Positions 16,149-24,254 of a stretch of DNA of 47,723 nucleotides are shown here, piece by piece. The stretch comes from an uncultured Prevotellaceae bacterium (GTDB taxonomy: Bacteria; Bacteroidota; Bacteroidia; Bacteroidales; Bacteroidaceae), in the NCBI GenBank assembly GCA_947166345.1, contig CAMVDU010000019.1, positions 1 through 47,723 of the forward strand, given 5' to 3'. The notes beneath the pieces were generated by a model. That model searched no databases, was not told where the DNA came from, and saw nothing but the letters and a program-made list of their open reading frames with translations. The translations under genes and the position numbers were made by a program. How positions within the stretch are numbered: position 1 is the stretch's first letter; each line of letters begins with the position of its first letter.

Positions 16149-16757
16149 ATGAAAAAGAAGATTTTATTCCTGTTGGCACTTGCAGGCATGATGTCAACAA
16201 GCGCAATGGCACAAAAGAAGTGCAATAACTGTGACGGTTCGGGTCTGGAGTATCGCTCCTGTGCTTTCTGCGGTGGCGAGGGCATCCGCGAGTGCGACTT
16301 CTGCCTGGGCAAGAAGATGGTACGCTGCAACGACTGTGGCGGCACGGGCAAGGTATTCTGCGTCCATTGCAATGGTCGTGGTGGCGTCAACACCAAGAAC
16401 GGCTGGCGCGACTGCAACTGGTGCGACGGTCAGGGCACACCTGCATGTGAGCGATGCAAGGAGACTGGTCAGATCGTCTGCTGGAAGTGTAGCGGCGTAG
16501 GTCACTATGAGTGCAACCAGTGTCATGGCGACAAGGTGCTCCAGTGGCAGTGCCACATCTGTGGCGGCACAGGACTCTCCAAGGACCAGGACGAAGAGAT
16601 CACCTCTACCTTCAAGGACGACAAGGGCTACTCAGGTACCGTCAAGGTGCAGATCGACCCCAACGACAGCGAGCAGGAGAAGATGCGCAAGATTGCCAAG
16701 GCTCGCCTTGCTCACCGTGCCCAGCAGATGAGGGCCAAGGGCATCACCGTGAAATAG
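16149..16757 (+). CDS. exported multi-CxxC (DnaJ-type zinc knuckle) protein
   Basis: A 202-residue protein with a signal peptide (MKKKILFLLALAGMMSTSAMAQ). Residues about 24-145 hold ten CxxC pairs, mostly CxxCxGxG as in the DnaJ cysteine-rich domain (CNNC, CAFC, CDFC, CNDC, CVHC, CNWC, CERC, CWKC, CNQC, CHIC). DnaJ itself has four, and no J domain is present. The basic, helical C-terminus (EKMRKIAKARLAHRAQQ) may bind something acidic. If the cysteines bind zinc, five sites would form. Being exported is unusual for this motif. Its role could be metal binding, redox or scaffold; the sequence does not decide. Monocistronic, with its own promoter and terminator. Confidence 0.85.
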   Translation: MKKKILFLLALAGMMSTSAMAQKKCNNCDGSGLEYRSCAFCGGEGIRECDFCLGKKMVRCNDCGGTGKVFCVHCNGRGGVNTKNGWRDCNWCDGQGTPACERCKETGQIVCWKCSGVGHYECNQCHGDKVLQWQCHICGGTGLSKDQDEEITSTFKDDKGYSGTVKVQIDPNDSEQEKMRKIAKARLAHRAQQMRAKGITVK

Positions 16758-16771
16758 GTCGCAACACAAAT

Positions 16772-16818
16772 CCTCCGCTTCCCCAGTATTTACTGCAGAA
16801 GCGGAGGTTTTCTTTTTT
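16772..16818 (+). terminator. rho-independent terminator
   Basis: A 10-base stem CCTCCGCTTC / GAAGCGGAGG (16772-16781 with 16798-16807) encloses an inner CAGTA/TACTG stem and is followed by TTTTCTTTTTT. It ends the CxxC-protein transcript 14 bases after the stop codon. Confidence 0.92.
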
Positions 16819-16933
16819 ACATGGCTTCGTATCCGCGCAGCATCGCGAAGAGGTCCTGACCCTCGGTGCCACACTCCTTGAGCACGTCTTTGTGTTGCTT
16901 ACCTGTCAGCTCGGCAATCTCGAGCGACGTCAT
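16817..16933 (-). pseudogene. Rha-like phage regulator fragment
   Basis: A 38-codon frame starts MTSLEIAELTGKQHKDVLKE, which closely resembles the N-terminal DNA-binding part of Rha-family phage regulatory proteins (EIAELTGK-H-DVL). It then departs from the family and stops after MLRGYEAM, where a full Rha protein has 100-200 more residues. The frame stays open upstream of the ATG for about 30 codons without family similarity. I read it as a decayed relic at the left edge of the restriction locus. The stop overlaps the T-run of the neighbouring terminator. Confidence 0.55.
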
Positions 16934-16957
16934 TGTCTGAAAATAGGCAATATGACC

Positions 16958-16980
16958 TGACACGACATTTTGTCGGGTCA
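16958..16980. repeat. imperfect hairpin upstream of the Rha-like fragment
   Basis: TGACACGACA and TGTCGGGTCA form a 10-base stem with one mismatch around a TTT loop. No T-run follows in either direction, so it is not a standard terminator. It may be a remnant recombination or regulatory site. Confidence 0.5.
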
Positions 16981-17069
16981 GCTCAGAATCTTCAATTGAA
17001 AACAGACCGTCTTTACCTCATTGTGTCAACGGTACCTGTCCCTGCTGTCACAAAGGGGGCGGTGTGTAC

Positions 17070-20000
17070 TTACCCTGCCATCACAAATCTGAAGGTTTCA
17101 GTCTCTTGCAGTTCAGGACGTTCAGTCACCTTTCTTACGTAGTCACGAATCAAGTGGCGCCAGTCGTTGCCACCCATGCTGAAATACTTCTCCTGGAACT
17201 CATGCTGACATTCCAGCACAATATTCATGATGGTGGTACCCTCATACAACTCCATCATGTTGTGTATCAGACGACGTACGTCATCGTCGTTCTCAACATC
17301 ATCGAGAATGGAGCCCGCAGGTTTCATGCGGATTTCTTGAGCTTTCTTGGCTGGACGCTGTCTGACTTCGGCAGTCTGGAAATTACTCTCATCATCAGCC
17401 CAGCGATTACATTGCTCCATAACGGTTTTCAATGCCTGTTCTTGACCCTCGGGGGGATAATGATATTTCTTCAGCAGGCGCTTCACCATGACGCGCATCT
17501 TTGCACGGGCTGAGTCTTTGTGATTCCAGTCGATGGTGCGGTTCTTGCGAAGCTGTTCTGTCAGTTCTTTGGTCAGTTCAATGAACTCCTCGTTTGTATA
17601 GGCTTCGCGCACGCCTTCTGGCGTTGACAGAGCATCATAGAAAGCTTTCTCTTCAGATGTCAGACCGAGTTCGTCTTCTTCCTCTTCTGTTCGTTTTATT
17701 TCAGCAGCTATCCTGAGCAGTTCCTCTATCACTTCTTCGTTTGTGAGGAGGCCTTTCAGATAGTTCGACAGGGCATTGTTCATCATTTCGCTGAACTTAA
17801 GGCTCTGCACGATGTTGGTGCGTTCGTATTTGCGAATACGTTCCACCATCAAATCCTCCAAGAGTTTCAAGGCGAGGTTCTTTTCCTTCATCTTCTTTAG
17901 TTCATCCTGGAACTTCTTGTCGAAGAGGTTAAACTCTACTCCTGAAGTCAGCACTTCTACACCCTCGCTTTGCAGACTTTGTTCCAGCAGACGGGCAATG
18001 CGTTCGTTGATGTCGTGCTTGGTGATTCGTGTGCCTTTCGCATCCAGCCTGATTAACATGACTCTCACAGCATCCATGAAGGCGACTTCCTGCTTTTCCC
18101 TAACGGAGATAAGCGATTTGCAGAGCGTTTGAGCGTTATGCAGGAGTTGGCTTTCCTTGATGAAATTCTTCTTCCTGTCTTGCTCTTTTACACCCAGCAT
18201 GAAGTTTACGCCTCCCTTTATCAATCGGCTGCGCTCTGGATCTGAACCATCGTACCACGTGCTATAATCGAAACCATGCAGCAGGTCGCGGCATATCTCC
18301 AGTTTCTCTTGGAACTTCACCAAGGCCGTCTTTTCGATATCGGGGTCGCCAAACTGTTGACGGTCTCTGCTGGTATAGTCGTGCATGGCTTGTTTCAAAG
18401 CCTGAGCGATGCCCACATAATCGACAATCAGTCCACCTTCCTTGTCTGGGAAGACACGATTCACACGAGCAATGGCCTGCATCAGGTTGTGGTCGCGCAT
18501 AGGCTTATAAACATACATCGTTGCCAACGAGGGCACATCGAAGCCTGTCAGCCACATATCCACTACAATGGCAATCTTCATCGGACTTTCATCGTCCTTG
18601 AAAAGGGCTGCATATTCTTTGTTCCGCTTGGCATCAATCACATCGTGCCACTCTTCTTTGTCCTGATTAGCAGCACTTGCCACAACATGCATCTTCTCTG
18701 TCCAGCCTGGTCGCATCTCCAGAATCTGACGGTAAATCTTGACTGCTGCCTCCTTATTGTAAGCCACAATCATAGCTTTGCCTGTCAGTTCGTTCTGCCT
18801 GTACTTTTCGTAGTGCTCCACAACGTCCTTGCAAAGGCTTTCTATCGTGTCTGGGTGACAAAGAATCTCTTTCAGTCCACTATTGTCTTGACGAGCCCTT
18901 TGTATTTGTTCATCTGTTGCGCCTTCGTCTTTCAAGAGGTCGAACTCGTCGTCCAACTTCTTCAAGGCTTCTTTGTTCAGGTTCAGTTTGATGACACGAC
19001 TTTCGTAATAGACAGGTCTTGTAGCTTTATCAGCCACAGCCTGCGTCATGTCATAGATGTCTATGTAGTCGCCAAAGACTTCTTTCGTATCGCGGTCTCG
19101 TTCTGAAATGGGCGTACCTGTGAAGCCGATGAAAGAGGCATTGGGCAGAGCTTCACGCATCAGCAGGGCAAAGCCTTTCTTCATCTTCTGGGTTTTCACA
19201 TCCCAGTATTCATCGCCGTATTGCGAACGATGAGCCTCGTCGGTAATCACAATGATATTCTCTCTGTCAGATAGCAGACCCGTTTCTTCCTCAAACTTCT
19301 GAATGGTGGTGAAGATGATGCCACCAGTCCGCAGGTCCTTTAGTTTCCTCACCAAGTCATCACGTCCTCCAGTCTTGGTGAGCTTTCCCTTCTCGTTCAG
19401 GTCAAAGCCCACGCGTTGTGGCTCCTGACGCAAGAACTTCTGACAACCTGCAAACTGTTCATACAGCTGCTGGTCCAGGTCGTTGCGGTCTGTCACCACC
19501 ACGATGGTACATTCTGGGAATTTTTGTATCAACTGATGAACATAGAAGACCATTGACAACGACTTACCCGACCCCTGCGTGTGCCAGAATACGCCAATCT
19601 TTCCATCGCCACCAATGGCTGTTTCTGTGTGTTTCAAGGCCTTGCAAACGGCAAAATACTGATGATAGGCTCCCATAATCTTGGCAACCCTTCCATCCTT
19701 ATGGTCGAAGCAGATGAAGTTCTGCAGCAGGTCAATAAGACGGCGTTTTTCAAAGATGCCTTGGAAGAAAGTATCGTAGTGAATGGGTTCGTTCGTAACG
19801 TTCACGCCATCCGTACTCTTCCAGTCCATAAAGCGGTTCGCTTTCGAGGTGATGGTGCCAGCTTTTGAGGTAAGCATATCGCTTGTCACAGAGAACGCAT
19901 TATAGACAAACAGCGAGGGGCACTTCTGCTGATACTGCTTAATCTGCAAGTATGCATCGTCCTCTTCTACATTTTCATTGCTTGGCGATTTCAGTTCTAT

Positions 20001-20444
20001 CACCACCAGCGGCAGACCATTGATGAATACCACCATGTCACAGCGAATCTTGTCATACTCGATGACTGTCCACTGATTGCAAACCTTGAACTGGTTCTGC
20101 AAGGGATTCTCGAAGTTCACCAATTTCACCAGAGCTGTCTTCGGGCGACCTTCTTCCGAGTATTTCACCTCCACACCATTCTGCACGTAGTCCATCAACG
20201 TCTCGTTGCGTTGCTCCAGCGTTCCTTCATTCACGTGGGTCACCAGTCGGAAAGCCTCATTCAGCACCTCCGCACTCAACATCGGGTTCAGTCTGCACAG
20301 CGCATCCCGCAGATCCTCCTCATAGAAAGGATTCCTGTAGTCACGCTCCACGTCATAGCCACACTCATACGCATATCCCATATCCTGGAACAGCTGTATC
20401 AGCGTGTTCTCGTAGCTTGCTTCTGTATGGTGGGTTGTACTCAT
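17070..20444 (-). CDS. hsdR: type I restriction enzyme R subunit HsdR
   Basis: At 1124 residues it is full length. The N-terminal nuclease shows D136 and the E150-x-K152 pair in VVIELKSP (PD-ExK type). The helicase carries Walker A HTQGSGKS (288-295), DEAH (402-405), then motif III-VI segments such as GFTGTPIS and a later QAIARVNR. The C-terminal helical domain should contact HsdM. It translocates DNA and cuts it when the target is unmethylated. It is last in the leftward hsdM-rhuM-hsdS-...-hsdR order, nine bases after a membrane protein gene, so restriction is made after modification. Confidence 0.97.
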   Translation of the reverse strand: MSTTHHTEASYENTLIQLFQDMGYAYECGYDVERDYRNPFYEEDLRDALCRLNPMLSAEVLNEAFRLVTHVNEGTLEQRNETLMDYVQNGVEVKYSEEGRPKTALVKLVNFENPLQNQFKVCNQWTVIEYDKIRCDMVVFINGLPLVVIELKSPSNENVEEDDAYLQIKQYQQKCPSLFVYNAFSVTSDMLTSKAGTITSKANRFMDWKSTDGVNVTNEPIHYDTFFQGIFEKRRLIDLLQNFICFDHKDGRVAKIMGAYHQYFAVCKALKHTETAIGGDGKIGVFWHTQGSGKSLSMVFYVHQLIQKFPECTIVVVTDRNDLDQQLYEQFAGCQKFLRQEPQRVGFDLNEKGKLTKTGGRDDLVRKLKDLRTGGIIFTTIQKFEEETGLLSDRENIIVITDEAHRSQYGDEYWDVKTQKMKKGFALLMREALPNASFIGFTGTPISERDRDTKEVFGDYIDIYDMTQAVADKATRPVYYESRVIKLNLNKEALKKLDDEFDLLKDEGATDEQIQRARQDNSGLKEILCHPDTIESLCKDVVEHYEKYRQNELTGKAMIVAYNKEAAVKIYRQILEMRPGWTEKMHVVASAANQDKEEWHDVIDAKRNKEYAALFKDDESPMKIAIVVDMWLTGFDVPSLATMYVYKPMRDHNLMQAIARVNRVFPDKEGGLIVDYVGIAQALKQAMHDYTSRDRQQFGDPDIEKTALVKFQEKLEICRDLLHGFDYSTWYDGSDPERSRLIKGGVNFMLGVKEQDRKKNFIKESQLLHNAQTLCKSLISVREKQEVAFMDAVRVMLIRLDAKGTRITKHDINERIARLLEQSLQSEGVEVLTSGVEFNLFDKKFQDELKKMKEKNLALKLLEDLMVERIRKYERTNIVQSLKFSEMMNNALSNYLKGLLTNEEVIEELLRIAAEIKRTEEEEDELGLTSEEKAFYDALSTPEGVREAYTNEEFIELTKELTEQLRKNRTIDWNHKDSARAKMRVMVKRLLKKYHYPPEGQEQALKTVMEQCNRWADDESNFQTAEVRQRPAKKAQEIRMKPAGSILDDVENDDDVRRLIHNMMELYEGTTIMNIVLECQHEFQEKYFSMGGNDWRHLIRDYVRKVTERPELQETETFRFVMAG

Positions 20445-20452
20445 ATCATTTA

Positions 20453-21337
20453 TTATACATCAATCATAGTTATCTTATAGCTTCCAACACTATCTTTGCC
20501 TAATTCTATAGCAACATCGCGATTAAATCTGTCTATAAAAGTATCAGCGCTATCTACAAAAAGCTTTCTTAAGTAATATGAATAATTATCGCCTTTATAA
20601 TGCGTAAAGCTATCCATGGGGGCCATAGTTCTTAACCATGTCTCGTCTTGACGATACTCCTGGGAATCACTAATTGCCTTTTTAGCTTCTAAAATGAAGT
20701 TCCTTTTACTATCAGGCCAGATTGTAACTAAAGTTTTAATAATATTTTCAGTAAGGAATTCACATTTGAATAGTAACGAATACAAATCCTTTTCCTTTGT
20801 TGATATATCTAGCATCTTGTCTTTCAAATGCTCGGTAAATACCTCCAATTCGTAATGATAGTTTCTTATAAAAAGATACAAATTGCTAAGAGTCAAATAA
20901 TCTTCAGGCTTTTTCAGATAGATGTGAAGGTCAATATTATCTAGATTTAATCTCATTTTTTTTAGATGTATTTCTGAGGGGTAAACCATAAATTTCTTTT
21001 CTTTCATGCGTTCTCGAATAGCATATGTAACAACATAGTTTCTATATAAGTGTCTAACCATATCTATCATCAAGCTTTGTGTTGAGGGTACATTCTTTCC
21101 ACCTTTTGTACTGTTTTCTGTCGATATTTGCGCCTTCATAGTTCTCCAGCCAATCATAAAAGAACCAGCAGCAAAAAAGGCAGATACTAAAGCTGCGATA
21201 AAAGATAACAAAGCTATGATACCAAACTCTGTATTGAGTGCAGTATTCCACGTGTTATCCATAATGTTTGTCAGGGTTGAATCCTGAGGCATATTTTTTG
21301 TCGCTGTCAATAAAATACCATATTGTACCATAATCAT
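20453..21337 (-). CDS. membrane-anchored protein of unknown function in the hsd locus
   Basis: A 294-residue protein with one strong membrane helix near residues 38-65 (LLSFIAALVSAFFAAGSFMIGW) and perhaps a short N-terminal hydrophobic segment. The rest is a cytoplasmic-looking helical domain rich in Lys, Leu, Tyr and Phe, with no motif I recognise. It sits between hsdS material and hsdR, nine bases before hsdR, so it is likely co-transcribed. Base use is more A/T-rich than the neighbouring hsdR, suggesting separate acquisition. It may be a locus-specific accessory of the restriction system or a passenger gene. Confidence 0.6.
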   Translation of the reverse strand: MIMVQYGILLTATKNMPQDSTLTNIMDNTWNTALNTEFGIIALLSFIAALVSAFFAAGSFMIGWRTMKAQISTENSTKGGKNVPSTQSLMIDMVRHLYRNYVVTYAIRERMKEKKFMVYPSEIHLKKMRLNLDNIDLHIYLKKPEDYLTLSNLYLFIRNYHYELEVFTEHLKDKMLDISTKEKDLYSLLFKCEFLTENIIKTLVTIWPDSKRNFILEAKKAISDSQEYRQDETWLRTMAPMDSFTHYKGDNYSYYLRKLFVDSADTFIDRFNRDVAIELGKDSVGSYKITMIDV

Positions 21338-21359
21338 TTGATTTAAGTGATTAATGTTT

Positions 21360-21440
21360 TTAGATTTCTACTTCATTTACTTTCAGTTCTCCAGACATCA
21401 ACTTCGGAAGGAGGGTGTCACGGGGGGGCGCAGAGCGACG
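21360..21440 (-). pseudogene. remnant of an hsdS 3' end
   Basis: Read leftward, this encodes RRSAPPRDTLLPKLMSGELKVNEVEI and stops. That is the C-terminal end of HsdS: the intact gene ends RRLATLRDTLLPKLMSGKLKVNE. At the DNA level about 70 bases align without gaps to 22002-22085. The rest of the gene is missing, its place being taken by the small exported protein gene at 21487. It records loss, replacement or duplication of a specificity gene. Confidence 0.85.
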
Positions 21441-21486
21441 GAATTCATGTAGCAAGACAAAAATTTATTCAAATAGAAGATTTGTG

Positions 21487-21990
21487 CTACAGGTCATCTT
21501 TGTCTGTATCTATTGATGCATTAAATATTTTATCATCGTAATATACTAAGTCTTGATACCATATGCCCTGACTGTTTTCATAGTGAAATCGCAATACGGT
21601 ATTATCGTCAAGAAAAAATTTAGTATATTCTTCAGAATCTGGTGAATAGTAATCTCCATACTTTTCAAAAAAACTATTTAAAAAGAAATCCCATCTATTA
21701 TCTAATAGTTCTTTGCTATTATTCCCTGTTGAGGAAACCAAAAAAATCTGATAAAACTTATTCTTATAAAATGCAAATCGTACTTCATCCCAAATCTGCC
21801 CCCCAAACTTTAGATTCTTGACAACTAATACATCGTCTTCATATGACACTGATTTGTTTTGACTCTTGAAATGGTTTGATATTTGTTGCTTATTAGCCAT
21901 ACCGAGTGTAAAACCAAAGAAACGTCTTTGAATTTGAGCATCAGCATTAATGCTTAGCATCATCAAAAATATAAGCAATACTTTTTTCAT
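21487..21990 (-). CDS. small exported protein of unknown function
   Basis: About 167 residues with a signal peptide MKKVLLIFLMMLSINADAQ. The mature part is rich in aromatic and charged residues (RRFFGFTLGMANKQQI, NSFFEKYGDYYSPDSEEY). The pattern recalls Bacteroidetes proteins in which GFTLGMSK-type openings precede a two-layer alpha-beta fold, but I cannot name a family. It is wedged between hsdS and an hsdS remnant, in A/T-rich sequence, so it is probably a passenger inserted during rearrangement. An alternative ATG lies at 21996. Confidence 0.6.
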   Translation of the reverse strand: MKKVLLIFLMMLSINADAQIQRRFFGFTLGMANKQQISNHFKSQNKSVSYEDDVLVVKNLKFGGQIWDEVRFAFYKNKFYQIFLVSSTGNNSKELLDNRWDFFLNSFFEKYGDYYSPDSEEYTKFFLDDNTVLRFHYENSQGIWYQDLVYYDDKIFNASIDTDKDDL

Positions 21991-22001
21991 AGTCAATCTT
22001 A

Positions 22002-23204
22002 TTATTCATTTACTTTCAGTTTCCCAGACATCAGCTTCGGAAGGAGGGTGTCGCGGAGGGTGGCGAGGCGACGGGATTCGTTCCGATTATCTAATATTTT
22101 ATTGATAATGGGTGTTGCAATTTCGCAATATTTTAAGCTGTAGGTTTCGTTATAAGCGATTTTATATCTTAAAGATTCTTCTGGATGAAATCTTTGATGA
22201 CTGCCAGTAGCCCCGTTGACCATTGACATTACAAAATCATAGAATCCCTGACTATTTATCAAACTATATATGAATGATGATTTTGAATCTTCAATTGCCT
22301 TATATGGAACAAACTCTGTTGAGCATATTGAATTATTATCTAATTTATCCAAATACCATACACGCTTTATTCGAGGATTTAATTTTGAGAACAAGGTCAT
22401 CTTGTTTTTAATAATATACTTGTTGCTCTTTATTTCTTCTCCTAATTGTATTTCTGGTTTCATTCCATCATCATAAGATGGGATACTATAATGTTTGAAT
22501 TCTGTTTGAGGTTGCTTTTGTGGATTAATTGACACTTTTGAGATTTCTGCAATATCTTCTATTTCTTTTATAATCCATCCCTTCGGAATCATTCCCAGTT
22601 CACTCTCCACGAACTCACCATCCTTGAATGGTTCGAAGTCCACAAACCACGACTTAAACAACGCCTGCGCCTGCTGCTCTAAATTCTCGTTTATCCGCCT
22701 GTTCACCTCGATTTTGTCATCAAGGGATTTAAGAACTTCCAATATTCGACGTTGCTGCTCGATGGGCGGCAATTTAATCTCCATATTAGCCACCTCACTA
22801 AATGTTATTTGGGGGAAAGTTCCTGAACGAGATTCTGCCAACATTTGTAATTCATCAAGAACTGCTTTGCTCTTTAATATATAGAATAGGTATTGTGGCA
22901 AAATCCTCTCATTACGCCTAATGACCATCAACTTCGTAGATGCGATATAGTCCGTTGCGTCAAAGTCAATGTATGCATAGCGCTTGTTGGCTGGCCTTAT
23001 CTCACTATATAGAATGTCATCTTTCCGAAAAGTCTTCTTAAACTGCCCTTTCAAATCTCTATTAGGCGTTTTAATGTGGTTTAGACATTTTCCATCTAAC
23101 ACATCAGACGTGTTTATAAGAACAACCTCCTCAGCATTGCCCTTATATGTATCTGATATAGTATTACAGACATCTCCTATTATATATTCTGTCCACTCTT
23201 CCAT
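22002..23204 (-). CDS. hsdS: type I restriction enzyme specificity subunit HsdS
   Basis: A 400-residue specificity subunit with two target recognition domains. The first spans about residues 5-140. A central conserved region follows (PPIEQQRRILEVLKSL, then a helix ending ALFKSWFVDFEPF). The second recognition domain spans about 205-355 and the C-terminal conserved helix ends LRDTLLPKLMSGKLKV. The two domains each read half of a split DNA target and the helices set its spacing. The recognition domains are A/T-rich compared with hsdM and hsdR, as is usual for exchanged specificity modules. A second copy of the 3' end lies 560 bases downstream. Confidence 0.95.
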   Translation of the reverse strand: MEEWTEYIIGDVCNTISDTYKGNAEEVVLINTSDVLDGKCLNHIKTPNRDLKGQFKKTFRKDDILYSEIRPANKRYAYIDFDATDYIASTKLMVIRRNERILPQYLFYILKSKAVLDELQMLAESRSGTFPQITFSEVANMEIKLPPIEQQRRILEVLKSLDDKIEVNRRINENLEQQAQALFKSWFVDFEPFKDGEFVESELGMIPKGWIIKEIEDIAEISKVSINPQKQPQTEFKHYSIPSYDDGMKPEIQLGEEIKSNKYIIKNKMTLFSKLNPRIKRVWYLDKLDNNSICSTEFVPYKAIEDSKSSFIYSLINSQGFYDFVMSMVNGATGSHQRFHPEESLRYKIAYNETYSLKYCEIATPIINKILDNRNESRRLATLRDTLLPKLMSGKLKVNE

Positions 23205-23225
23205 AAATGGGAATTTACTTGTTAA

Positions 23226-24239
23226 TTACCCTTCCTCTTGATTGTCTTTATTATCCAATAGAGCCTTGACAGCCTTGTCGAAATCGCTTTCTAATAATCG
23301 CATTTCGCGCTCACGATAAATTTCGAACTCGCGCTCTGCTTTCTCAATAGCCTCTTGATGCGACACAGTGCCACTGCCTTCAAGTATATTTTTACGCAGA
23401 CGAAGTATTTGATCATCTAGTGCAGCCACCCAGTCGGCCATTGTCATTGGATTCTGCTCTAAAGCTTGGAACTCAGCGTAATCCAAGAATTGAGAGGTCA
23501 GCAGGTTCAAACGTTGCAACTCTAACTCCGTCAGGTAGTTTTTGGCTATCTTCACATCATCGCGTGTAACATAGTTACCCTTAAAGTTGGTCATGCCAAC
23601 AAAAGGTTTCTCGTTATCTACACGCTCATATATCAGCTCGGCAGCTGTATGCTCATGCACAGCATAGTGCATCTTATTCTGTACAGTAGAGAAGAACAGC
23701 TTAGTAGTTTTGGAACGAGGGTCATAATCTGTTGATGTAGCATAGATATCAGTTACCTGCTGATAGAAGTTGCGCTCACTACTACGGATGTCGCGAATGC
23801 GTTGCAGCAATTCTTTAAAGTAGCGATTACCGCCCTGTTTCAGTCGCTCGTCATCCATTGTGAAGCCCTTCTGGATATACTCATGCAATAAACGTGTGGC
23901 CCAACGACGGAAACGTACTGCTATAGGCGACTGGACACGATAACCAAGAGCAATGATAACATCGAGATTGTAGTGCAGTACCTCATGAGTCTGAGTTTTG
24001 CCTTCGATTGCACCATGTTGAGTGGTTGTTCGGAATTTCCGAACTACCACTTCTTTGTCTAGTTCTTTATCTTCAAAGATGTTTTTAAGATGCTCACTGA
24101 TATTCGACTTGCTCGACTGGTAAATCTCTACCAGTTGCGCTTGTGTCAGCCATACATCTTCATCAGCAAACAGAGTATTTACGCTCAGTTTCCCTTCATC
24201 ATCTTTATATAGTATCAGTTTATTCTCTTTTTGTGACAT
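23226..24239 (-). CDS. rhuM: RhuM-family protein
   Basis: From the ATG at 24239 (MSQKENKLILYKDDEGK) the product is 337 residues. WLTQAQLVEIYQSSKSNISEHLKNIFED looks like the helix-turn-helix region of RhuM proteins, and YNLDVIIALGYRVQSPIAVRFRRWA is the family hallmark. The C-terminal half is helical. RhuM-type genes are often found between hsdM and hsdS in type I loci of gut bacteria; their job there is not settled, perhaps DNA-binding regulation. It begins 15 bases after hsdM, in the same transcript. Confidence 0.9.
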   Translation of the reverse strand: MSQKENKLILYKDDEGKLSVNTLFADEDVWLTQAQLVEIYQSSKSNISEHLKNIFEDKELDKEVVVRKFRTTTQHGAIEGKTQTHEVLHYNLDVIIALGYRVQSPIAVRFRRWATRLLHEYIQKGFTMDDERLKQGGNRYFKELLQRIRDIRSSERNFYQQVTDIYATSTDYDPRSKTTKLFFSTVQNKMHYAVHEHTAAELIYERVDNEKPFVGMTNFKGNYVTRDDVKIAKNYLTELELQRLNLLTSQFLDYAEFQALEQNPMTMADWVAALDDQILRLRKNILEGSGTVSHQEAIEKAEREFEIYREREMRLLESDFDKAVKALLDNKDNQEEG

Positions 24240-24254
24240 ATTTAGTTTTCCCAA

